A model generated the notes under the pieces. The model saw only the letters and a program-made list of their open reading frames with translations. It was not told the origin of the DNA and did not search any database. From assembly GCA_944387755.1 (NCBI GenBank), contig CALXGC010000171.1:1-12961 (forward strand): a stretch of 12,961 nucleotides of DNA. Reading direction: 5' to 3'. Source of the stretch: an uncultured Oscillospiraceae bacterium (GTDB lineage: Bacteria; Bacillota_A; Clostridia; Oscillospirales; Oscillospiraceae). Below, piece by piece: positions 6,220 through 12,188 of the stretch; position 1 is the stretch's first letter, and every line of letters starts with the position of its first letter. The position numbers and the translations under genes are program-made.

Positions 6220-6537
6220 GCGGGACCGGTGGAAAACCCGGTGGAAACCGGTCCCGCTCATACCCCACCACAAACCGGCGGATATTTTTTTCAGTGGTGC
6301 CCACCCCTAAACGTCGGTGGTCGTGGGCTGCGTGGGGTACCACCCCGCCTTGCGCGCCCCTCCGGGCCGCCCGGCGGTCCGCCTGGCGGCCAGACAAGTG
6401 CCGCTCTCTGCTCCGTCTCCTGGCCGCCCGGCGGCCCACTCGTGCGCCCGTCGGGCTGCGCCGCTGCGCGGCTTGGCTATCGCGCGCGCGGCTTCCCTTG
6501 TCCGCCGTTGGTGGTCGTGGGGCAAAAAAAGAAGGAG
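6209..6537. other. Gene-free, GC-rich, hairpin-rich spacer between HNH and RHH genes
   Basis: No gene is supported. It contains GGGACCGG (6222-6229) pairing with CCGGTCCC (6248-6255) around a direct repeat CCGGTGGAAA, and GTGGTGCCC (6294-6302) pairing with GGGTACCAC (6335-6343, with one wobble). It also has GGCCGCC/GGCGGCC pairs at 6365-6391 and 6422-6436, plus a near-identical 16-nt direct repeat (see separate entry). Confidence 0.6.
6312..6521 (+). repeat. Direct repeat pair flanking the GC-rich spacer
   Basis: CGTCGGTGGTCGTGGG at 6312-6327 recurs as CGTTGGTGGTCGTGGG at 6506-6521 (one mismatch). The copies are 194 nt apart and bracket the most GC-rich, palindromic part of the spacer. Confidence 0.6.
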
Positions 6538-6882
6538 GTGTCCTATAAAACGGACTTTGAAGCGATAAAGAGGGACTACAAATATCTCACGGCAGAAGAG
6601 CGCCGGATACTCGAAGCGGGAATACAGCAAGGAGCAACGCCGGGGCAATTGCTGGCCGCCCTGATAAGGGAGAGGGAGAGGGCAGGCAGGAAGGCAGCGC
6701 TCAACGCCGCCTCAGACCATGACAGAAGGACCCTAGTAGGCGTAAGAGTACCGCGCACGCTGGCCGACGCGGTAAAACAAGCTGCGGAGCGGGACGGGAA
6801 ATCGACATACAGATTCCTGGTTGACTTACTAGAACAAATGTGCTACAATAAGCCATACCGCACAGGGGACGGCCAACCCTAG
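6538..6882 (+). CDS. Putative ribbon-helix-helix DNA-binding protein (start uncertain, possibly damaged)
   Basis: About 114 residues. The N-terminal half (1-60) is helical and charged with no recognised domain. Residues 65-101 fit a ribbon-helix-helix (Arc/MetJ/CopG) pattern: strand TLVGVRVP, helix RTLADAVKQAAERDG, turn, helix STYRFLVDLLEQM. Such proteins usually bind DNA as dimers and regulate plasmids, phages or toxin-antitoxin operons. AAGGAGG (6532-6538) overlaps the only nearby in-frame start candidate, GTG at 6538, so initiation is unclear. No ATG occurs in frame until near the end. All four Ile codons are ATA, with several AGA/AGG, CTA and GTA codons, unlike neighbouring genes, which points to acquisition from elsewhere. 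Confidence 0.62.
   Translation: MSYKTDFEAIKRDYKYLTAEERRILEAGIQQGATPGQLLAALIRERERAGRKAALNAASDHDRRTLVGVRVPRTLADAVKQAAERDGKSTYRFLVDLLEQMCYNKPYRTGDGQP
6821..6849 (+). promoter_or_regulatory. Candidate promoter inside the 3' end of the RHH gene
   Basis: TTGACT (6821-6826), a 17-nt spacer and TACAAT (6844-6849), with TG one base before the -10. This is a near-consensus extended promoter within coding sequence. It points right, into the palindromes at 6905-6944 and 6969-7040, not at any recognised gene before 7441. Confidence 0.6.
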
Positions 6883-6904
6883 CGTGTTCATAAAACATTC
6901 CCGT

Positions 6905-6944
6905 GGCGGCTCAACCGGCGTTACCGTTCGCCGGTTGAGCCGCC
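6905..6944. repeat. Large perfect inverted repeat after the RHH gene
   Basis: GGCGGCTCAACCGGCG (6905-6920) is perfectly complementary to 6929-6944 over the 8-nt loop TTACCGTT, a 16-bp stem. It is followed by CGCCAAAATAG with no T tract, so it is not a normal rightward terminator. It lies 22 nt after the RHH stop. Confidence 0.8.
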
Positions 6945-6968
6945 GCCAAAATAGATTGACGTACCGCC

Positions 6969-7040
6969 GGGGGGTGGGCCGCTCCGCTCGCTACAGGCGG
7001 CAGTAAAGGCCGCCTTTGCTCGCTGCGCGGCCCACCCCCC
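6969..7040. repeat. 72-nt nested palindrome
   Basis: Outer arms of 14 bp (GGGGGGTGGGCCGC at 6969-6982 with 7027-7040) are perfect. An inner stem AGGCGGC (6995-7001) pairs with GCCGCCT (7009-7015). The inner stem is flanked by near-direct copies of GCTCGCT on both sides. Confidence 0.7.
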
Positions 7041-7070
7041 TTCTTTCCGACCGTCCGCCACGTGAACCAA

Positions 7071-7164
7071 CCGCCATTTGCCCCCTTTTGAAAGGGGGTG
7101 CCGCCGAAGGCGGCGGGGGATTGTGTAACGACGGGCGCGCCGGGTCGTCGCGCCCCACACACGT
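7071..7164 (+). repeat. Type A palindromic repeat, copy 3 (tandem unit 1)
   Basis: The 94-bp unit comprises the type A core with its two hairpins, GATTGTGTAACGACGG, a GGGCGCG ... CGCGCCC hairpin, and part of the CCCCACACACGT linker. It is followed directly by a second near-identical unit. Confidence 0.85.
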
Positions 7165-7260
7165 CCGCCATTTGCCCCCTTTTGAAAGGGGGTGCCGCCG
7201 AAGGCGGCGGGGGATTGTGTAACGGCGGGCGCGCCGGGTCGTCGCGCCCTACATATACGT
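7165..7260 (+). repeat. Type A palindromic repeat, copy 4 (tandem unit 2)
   Basis: Identical to unit 1 through the core, except for a single A-to-G change (ACGACGG to ACGGCGG). It diverges in the last bases, where the linker reads CCCTACATATACGT. The two units form a head-to-tail duplication. Confidence 0.85.
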
Positions 7261-7268
7261 CCGTCGCC

Positions 7269-7294
7269 GTAGGGGCGGCCCTTGCGGCCGCCCG
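7269..7294 (+). repeat. Type C palindromic repeat, copy 3
   Basis: The conserved GTAGGGGCG ... CGCCCG frame encloses the stem GGGCGGCC (7273-7280) pairing with GGCCGCCC (7286-7293) over CTTGC. The inner arms differ from copies 1 and 2 but remain complementary. Confidence 0.72.
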
Positions 7295-7338
7295 CCAACC
7301 AACCGCCGTCTGCCTCCTGCATTTTGCGGGGGCGGACC

Positions 7339-7367
7339 TTGTGGGGTCAGGAAAAGCATGGTATAAT
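7339..7367 (+). promoter_or_regulatory. Promoter of the SDF-family transporter gene
   Basis: TTGTGG (7339-7344), a 17-nt spacer and a perfect TATAAT (7362-7367) with upstream TG (extended -10). It gives an untranslated leader of about 65 nt before the start at 7441. Confidence 0.88.
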
Positions 7368-7440
7368 TTCCACAGGCTTCAGAATACCATGGGAGAGCGG
7401 AGCCCATGGAGAAATTTTTGGAGAAATGGAGCGTGTGCGT

Positions 7441-8646
7441 ATGAAACAGATTGTCAACAGCCTGCCTTTCCGCCTGCTGGTGGGCGTGGCGGCGGGCATT
7501 GTCCTGGGCCTGGCCTGCGACGGACCGGCGTGGGGCCGGAACGTGATGGAGGTGGTGCTCACCGTCAAGGAGCTGCTGGGCTCCCTCATCAACTTCTGTG
7601 TGCCGCTGATTATCATTGGATTTATCGCCCCGTCCATCACCCGGCTGAGGCAGAACGCCTCCCGTATGCTGCTGCTGGCGCTGGTTTTGGCCTATGGCTC
7701 CTCGGTGATTGCGGCGCTGCTGTCCATGTCGGCGGGGTACGCCCTCATCCCAATTTTGTCCATCGCGCCGGCGGCGGAGGGCCTCAACGAGCTGCCGGAG
7801 CTGCTCTTCAACCTGGAGATCGCCCCGGTGATGTCGGTGATGTCCGCGCTGGTGCTGTCGGTGCTGCTGGGCCTGGCGGCCACCTGGTCCAGGGCGGAGG
7901 TGATCACCAGGGTCCTGGAGGAGTTCCAGCGGATTGTGGTGGAGATTGTGGTGCGGGTGGTCATCCCCATTCTGCCCTTCTTCATCGCAGGCACCTTCTG
8001 CGGCCTGGCCTATGAGGGTTCCATCACCAGACAGCTCCCGGTGTTTCTCATTGTGATTCTCATCGTCATGGCGGGCCACTACATCTGGATGGCGGCGCTG
8101 TACGGGGCGGCGGGGCTCTACACCGGCTCCAACCCCTGGGAGGTGGTGCGCCACTACGGCCCCGCCTATCTCACCGCCGTGGGCACCATGTCCTCCGCCG
8201 CCACCCTGGCGGTAGCGCTGCGGTGCGCCCGGAAGTCCAGGGTGCTCCGCCCCGACATGGTGGACTTCGGCATTCCCCTGTTCGCCAACATTCACCTGTG
8301 CGGGTCGGTGCTGACGGAGGTGTTCTTCGTCATGACCGTCTCCCAGATTCTCTATGGCGAGATTCCCGCCCTGCCCACCATGGCGCTCTTCTGCTTCCTG
8401 CTGGGGGTGTTTGCGGTGGGCGCCCCCGGCGTGCCCGGCGGCACGGTGATGGCCTCTCTGGGGCTGATTATCAGCGTGCTGGGCTTTGACAACACGGGCA
8501 CCGGCCTGATGATGACCATCTTCGCCCTTCAGGACAGCTTCGGCACCGCCTGCAACATCACCAGCGACGGGGCGCTGACCCTGATGCTCACCGGCTATGC
8601 AAAGAAGCACGGCATTGAGGAGGTCAAGACGGGAAGCGTTCTGTGA
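7441..8646 (+). CDS. Divergent SDF (dicarboxylate/amino acid:cation symporter) family transporter
   Basis: A 401-residue membrane transporter of the glutamate/aspartate symporter fold. The start at 7441 is preferred: GGAG at 7428-7431 is 9 nt upstream, while the in-frame ATG at 7426 has its GGAG only 2 nt away, and longer frames start upstream of the promoter's -10 box. Hairpin-1 serines appear in TMSSAATLAVALRC (249-262). The usual PLGATxNMDGT motif is PLFANIHLCGS (279-289), and the helix-8 signature D-x2-R-T-x2-N-x3-D is DSFGTACNITSD (365-376), with Gly368 in place of the substrate-binding Arg. Hairpin 2 retains GVPGGT (330-335). Acidic amino acids are therefore an unlikely substrate, and sodium coupling may be altered. 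It has its own promoter and terminator. Confidence 0.9.
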   Translation: MKQIVNSLPFRLLVGVAAGIVLGLACDGPAWGRNVMEVVLTVKELLGSLINFCVPLIIIGFIAPSITRLRQNASRMLLLALVLAYGSSVIAALLSMSAGYALIPILSIAPAAEGLNELPELLFNLEIAPVMSVMSALVLSVLLGLAATWSRAEVITRVLEEFQRIVVEIVVRVVIPILPFFIAGTFCGLAYEGSITRQLPVFLIVILIVMAGHYIWMAALYGAAGLYTGSNPWEVVRHYGPAYLTAVGTMSSAATLAVALRCARKSRVLRPDMVDFGIPLFANIHLCGSVLTEVFFVMTVSQILYGEIPALPTMALFCFLLGVFAVGAPGVPGGTVMASLGLIISVLGFDNTGTGLMMTIFALQDSFGTACNITSDGALTLMLTGYAKKHGIEEVKTGSVL

Positions 8647-8654
8647 AAAAGCAT

Positions 8655-8702
8655 AAAAAAGCCGCGTCTCTGCCTGATTTCAGGGGGAGACGCGGTTTTT
8701 TT
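8655..8702 (+). terminator. Intrinsic terminator of the SDF transporter gene
   Basis: CCGCGTCTC (8662-8670) pairs perfectly with GAGACGCGG (8687-8695). A small inner hairpin (CCTG/CAGG, 8673-8684) lies in the loop, and the element is flanked by an A run and followed by seven T residues. It starts about 9 nt after the stop codon. Confidence 0.95.
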
Positions 8703-8757
8703 GCCCGGAGAGGGGGAAATTTTGCGTTAAAATTCAGGGGGCGGCAAAATCACAGGA

Positions 8758-8785
8758 TGGACAAACGGGGAGAATATGGTATAAT
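8758..8785 (+). promoter_or_regulatory. Promoter of the class A PBP gene
   Basis: TGGACA (8758-8763), a 16-nt spacer and TATAAT (8780-8785) with an upstream TG. It leaves a leader of about 95 nt before the PBP start. A CGGCCGG/CGGGCCGG-type GC-rich hairpin lies within the leader near 8845-8860. Confidence 0.82.
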
Positions 8786-8884
8786 AAACACTGATTTTCT
8801 GCCGCCATTGGGCGCAGAAGCGAGAGATTCAGAAGGAAAAGGGCGGCCGGCGGGCCGGCGCGCCCCATGTTCGGAGGGAAAATT

Positions 8885-11545
8885 GTGTCTGAGCGAAATT
8901 ATGCTTCCTATGATTCGCCCCAGGGCGAATCCCGGCCCCGGAGCCGCCGCCCATCGGAGAGCCGGCGGAACCGCCCGCGGAAGAAGCGCAGCTTCGGCCG
9001 CACGGTGATATGGGCCGTGGGCACCCTTCTGCTGGTGGCCATTGTCACGGGGTCGATTATGTGCTGCTTTGCGGCGGTGTATATCCGCAACACCATCCTG
9101 CCCAAGTCGGAGATGGACCTGTCCACCTTCAGCCTGAGCGAAAACAGCGTCATGTACTACCAGGACAGCAGCGGCCAGTACCAGGAGCTGGGCCAGGTGC
9201 TCACCTCCATCAGCTCCCAGTGGGTGGAGTACGACGAGATTCCCAAGTATCTCAAGGACGCCGCCGTGGCCATCGAGGACCGGCGCTTCTACACCCACCA
9301 CGGGGTGGACTGGTGGCGCACCGCCCAGGCGGTGGTGAGCATGTTCACCGGCGGGGACATCCAGGGCGGCTCCACCATCACCCAGCAGCTCATCAAAAAC
9401 CTGACCCAGGAGAACGAGGTGACGGTGAAGCGGAAAGTCACCGAGATCTTCCGGGCCCTGTATGTGGACAAGACCTACGGCAAGGACACCGTGCTGCTGT
9501 ACTACCTCAACGTCATCCCCCTGGGGGCGGGCTGCGAGGGCGTGGGCGCCGCCGCCGAGAAGTACTTCGGCAAGCCCGTGTCCGAGCTTACCCTGGCCGA
9601 GTGCGCCAGCCTCATCGCCATCACCAACAACCCCTCCCGGTACGGCCCCTACTCCCTGGCCCGGGTGGCCAACAGCGAGGGGGAGATGTGGACCGCGGTG
9701 CAGTGGAACAAGTACCGCCAGGAGGTCATCCTGGGCCAGATGCTGGAGCAGGGCTATATCTCCCAGGCGGAGCACGACCAGGCCGTGGCCCAGGAGCTGC
9801 GCTTTGTGGGGGTGGACTCGGCCAGCGGCGGCCAGTCGGACGACGAGGAGGTCTACTCCTGGTACGAGGAGGCCGTCATCACCGACGTCATGGAGGACCT
9901 GAAGGAGCAGTACGAGTACACCGACAAGGTGGCCAGCCAGCTTCTGGCCAGCGGCGGCCTGCGCATCTACACCTGCATTGACCCGGCGCTCCAGGCCCAG
10001 GCGGAGGCCGTCTATGAGGACGAGTCCAACCTGAACTACACCTCCTCCAGCGGACAGCGCCTCCAGTCGGCCATCACCATCATCAACAACGAGACCGGGG
10101 ACATCGCCGCCATTGTGGGCCGCATCGGCGAGAAGGAGATCAACCGGGGCTTCAACCTGGCCACCGACGCCAAGCGCCAGCCCGGCTCCTCCATCAAGCC
10201 CCTCACCGTCTATGCCCCCGCCATCGACATGGGGCAGCTCAGCCCCATCACGGTCATGCCCGACTACCCCTATCAGGTCCTCAACGGGAGCGCCTGGCCG
10301 GTGAACGTGGACGGCCGCTACCGGGGCCAGGTGACGGTGAACCAGGCGGTGGCCAACTCCTACAACACCGTGGCTGTGCGGGTGCTGGCCGACCTGGTGA
10401 CGCCCGCCAAGGGCTTTGAGTACGGCACCCAGAACTTCCGCCTGCCCCTCACCAGCGAGATGGTCATCAACGGCGAGGCCAAAAGCGACATCGGCATCGC
10501 CCCCCTGTCCATGGGCGGCCTCACCGTGGGCGTCAGCACACGGGATATGGCCAACGCCTTCACCGTCTTCCCCAACGACGGCGTGTACCGGGAGGCCCGG
10601 ACCTACACCCGCGTGGAGGACAGCAGCGGCAACATCATTCTGGACAACACCCGCACAGAGGAGCAGGCTGTGAAGGACACCACCGCCTACTATATCAACA
10701 GTATGCTCACCAACGTGGTGACAAGCGGCGGCGGCACCGAGGCCCGCCTCAGCGGCATGACCGCCGCCGGCAAGACCGGCACCACCGACTCCAAGGACAA
10801 CCGCTGGTTTGTGGGCTATACCCCCTATTACACCGCCGCCGTGTGGGTGGGCTATGAGACCCCCGCCCGGGTCCAGGCCCCCGGCAACCCGGCGGCCCAG
10901 ATGTGGAAAAAGGTCATGGAGCCCATCCACCAGGGGCTGGAGAACCAGAGCTTTACCAAGCCCAGCGGTCTGATTCCCGTCTCCTACTGCCTGGACTGCG
11001 GCGGAGAGGCCACCGCCGCCTGTCAGAACGACCCCCGCGGAAAGCGCATCGGTTCCGCCCAGGTGTTCGCCGAGGACTACCCCTCCTTTGTGTGCACCTG
11101 CCACTCTTTGGAGGAGGGCTCCAACTCCCTGGTGCGGGTGTGCGTGGACGACCCGGTGCGGGATGAGAACGGGGAGTTCACCGGCTTCTTCCACCTGGCC
11201 GGGCCCTACTGCCCGGAGGTGAGCGTGCGCACCTACTGCTGCCTGAACCTGGACCGGCCCAGCGTGGGCGGGGCCTGGGCGGAGGACAGCCAGTACTTCT
11301 ACAGCGCCTATATGGCCGCCATAGGCACAAATCCCTGCTCCGTCCACGGGACGGAGGGGACGCAGCCCGGCGGACAGGAGGGCGGCGAAGAGCCCGGCGG
11401 CCCCGACGGCTCCGGCAGCCCCGACGGCTCCGGCGGACAGGCGGAGGAACAGCCCGGCGAACCGGAGGCCCCGGAGGCCGACGACCCCGGCGCCGCCGGG
11501 TCCTCCAGCCTCCCCGGCGGGGAGGTCCCCCCGGAGGCCGCCTGA
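8885..11545 (+). CDS. Class A penicillin-binding protein (PBP1A-like glycosyltransferase/transpeptidase)
   Basis: An 886-residue bifunctional cell-wall enzyme that polymerises lipid II and cross-links peptide stems outside the membrane. GTG at 8885 is chosen because GGAGGG (8873-8878) is 6 nt upstream; ATG 8867 has no near site and would contain that RBS. Order: basic cytoplasmic tail 1-38, membrane anchor about 39-67, GT51 domain with EDRRFYTHHG (catalytic Glu131) and GGSTITQQL (161-169), then a transpeptidase with SxxK as SSIK (Ser435-Lys438), SxN as SYN (492-494) and KTGT (630-633). After the catalytic domain come about 10 cysteines spread over roughly 150 residues and a Gly/Pro/Glu-rich tail with repeated PDGSG. 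Catalytic residues are intact. The Cys-rich extension is probably extracellular and of unknown role. Confidence 0.95.
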   Translation: MSERNYASYDSPQGESRPRSRRPSESRRNRPRKKRSFGRTVIWAVGTLLLVAIVTGSIMCCFAAVYIRNTILPKSEMDLSTFSLSENSVMYYQDSSGQYQELGQVLTSISSQWVEYDEIPKYLKDAAVAIEDRRFYTHHGVDWWRTAQAVVSMFTGGDIQGGSTITQQLIKNLTQENEVTVKRKVTEIFRALYVDKTYGKDTVLLYYLNVIPLGAGCEGVGAAAEKYFGKPVSELTLAECASLIAITNNPSRYGPYSLARVANSEGEMWTAVQWNKYRQEVILGQMLEQGYISQAEHDQAVAQELRFVGVDSASGGQSDDEEVYSWYEEAVITDVMEDLKEQYEYTDKVASQLLASGGLRIYTCIDPALQAQAEAVYEDESNLNYTSSSGQRLQSAITIINNETGDIAAIVGRIGEKEINRGFNLATDAKRQPGSSIKPLTVYAPAIDMGQLSPITVMPDYPYQVLNGSAWPVNVDGRYRGQVTVNQAVANSYNTVAVRVLADLVTPAKGFEYGTQNFRLPLTSEMVINGEAKSDIGIAPLSMGGLTVGVSTRDMANAFTVFPNDGVYREARTYTRVEDSSGNIILDNTRTEEQAVKDTTAYYINSMLTNVVTSGGGTEARLSGMTAAGKTGTTDSKDNRWFVGYTPYYTAAVWVGYETPARVQAPGNPAAQMWKKVMEPIHQGLENQSFTKPSGLIPVSYCLDCGGEATAACQNDPRGKRIGSAQVFAEDYPSFVCTCHSLEEGSNSLVRVCVDDPVRDENGEFTGFFHLAGPYCPEVSVRTYCCLNLDRPSVGGAWAEDSQYFYSAYMAAIGTNPCSVHGTEGTQPGGQEGGEEPGGPDGSGSPDGSGGQAEEQPGEPEAPEADDPGAAGSSSLPGGEVPPEAA

Positions 11546-11627
11546 GCTCCCCGGCGTTCCGTCAAAAACGACAAAATTTCCGGGTAATTTTTGCCGAAAA
11601 TCGGCGGGGGAGGCGGCCCGCCCCCGG

Positions 11628-11656
11628 TTGCATCCGGGAGGGTGCTGTGCTACAAT
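11628..11656 (+). promoter_or_regulatory. Promoter of pheB-hom
   Basis: TTGCAT (11628-11633), a 17-nt spacer and TACAAT (11651-11656) with upstream TG (extended -10). The leader is about 60 nt, with no riboswitch or T-box recognised. No clear terminator follows the PBP gene, so some read-through is possible. Confidence 0.85.
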
Positions 11657-11722
11657 AGACCACAATACAGCGACAAATGACCGCCGGGCGCGGACAGAAG
11701 CGGAGACGGACGGAGGGACCCC

Positions 11723-12157
11723 ATGCCGGCAGAATATTTTATCGTAGAGGCGGCCGCCATGCCGGAGATTTTCCGGAAGGTGGCGGAGGCCAAGCGCCTG
11801 CTGGAGACCGGGGAGGAGACCACGGTTAACGGCGCGGCGCGGGCGGTGGGCATCAGCCGCAGCGCCTTTTACAAGTACAAGGACGCGGTGCGGCCCTTCA
11901 ACGACATGCTCCACGGCCGGATCGTCACCTTCCAGACGCTGCTGCGGGACGAACCGGGCATTCTCTCCGGCCTGCTCAACGTCTTCGCCGGCACGGGGAT
12001 GAACATCCTGACCATCAACCAGAACATCCCCGCCAACGGCTGCGCGGTGGTGACAATCACGGCGGAGACCTCCGCCCTGCGCCGGTCCCTGGAGGAGGTG
12101 CTCCGGGCGGCGGAGGACAGCTCCGGGGTGCTCAGGTGCGAAATTCTTGCGGGCTGA
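11723..12157 (+). CDS. pheB: ACT-domain protein, PheB family
   Basis: A 144-residue protein. The N-terminal helix-turn-helix-like segment (33-54, TVNGAARAVGISRSAFYKYK) is followed by an ACT domain (about 68-142), opening with RIVTFQTLLRDEPGILSGLLNVFA, a fold that usually senses amino acids. This is the PheB/UPF0735 family, often mislabelled chorismate mutase; a regulatory role in amino-acid synthesis is likelier. The start is supported by GGAGGG at 11712-11717, 5 nt upstream. It is the first gene of a unit with homoserine dehydrogenase 31 nt downstream, which suggests it senses an amino acid of the aspartate or aromatic pathway. A short GCGGGC-TGA-GCCCGC hairpin spans its stop codon but has no T tract. 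Confidence 0.9.
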   Translation: MPAEYFIVEAAAMPEIFRKVAEAKRLLETGEETTVNGAARAVGISRSAFYKYKDAVRPFNDMLHGRIVTFQTLLRDEPGILSGLLNVFAGTGMNILTINQNIPANGCAVVTITAETSALRRSLEEVLRAAEDSSGVLRCEILAG

Positions 12158-12188
12158 GCCCGCGTGACAAATTGGAGAGGTGAATGGA

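Larger units (their letters stand above)
6883..7338. other. Gene-free stretch after the RHH gene
   Basis: No gene is supported. From left to right it holds a perfect 16-bp-stem palindrome, a 72-nt nested palindrome, two tandem type A repeats and a type C repeat. The transporter promoter follows at 7339. Confidence 0.75.

Noticed and set aside
5803..6882. One long frame joining the HNH region to the RHH protein
   Set aside because: Its first 245 residues overlap the HNH gene in another frame and read low-complexity Pro/Arg/Gly. Only the part after about 6538 looks like real protein.
5542..7070. Group I or group II intron carrying the HNH gene
   Set aside because: No interrupted host gene, no reverse transcriptase, and no recognisable group II domain V or group I core pairing were seen.
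7071..7260. CRISPR array
   Set aside because: Only two 94-96-bp units abut with no unique spacers, and the units are palindromic composite repeats found elsewhere in the window.
7282..7440. Longer N-terminus for the SDF transporter
   Set aside because: The extension would begin upstream of the promoter's -10 box and covers the untranslated leader. MKQIVNSLPF at 7441 with GGAG 9 nt upstream is a normal family start.
7249..8610. 453-codon minus-strand frame opposite the SDF transporter
   Set aside because: His/Gln/Arg/Gly-rich low-complexity translation, antisense to a clear transporter gene.
8867..8884. ATG at 8867 as PBP start
   Set aside because: It would place the clear GGAGGG site inside the gene; GTG at 8885 is correctly spaced from that site.
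11593..11625. Terminator of the PBP gene
   Set aside because: Small GCCGA/TCGGC and GC-rich hairpins occur here, but no T tract follows, so no intrinsic terminator is called.
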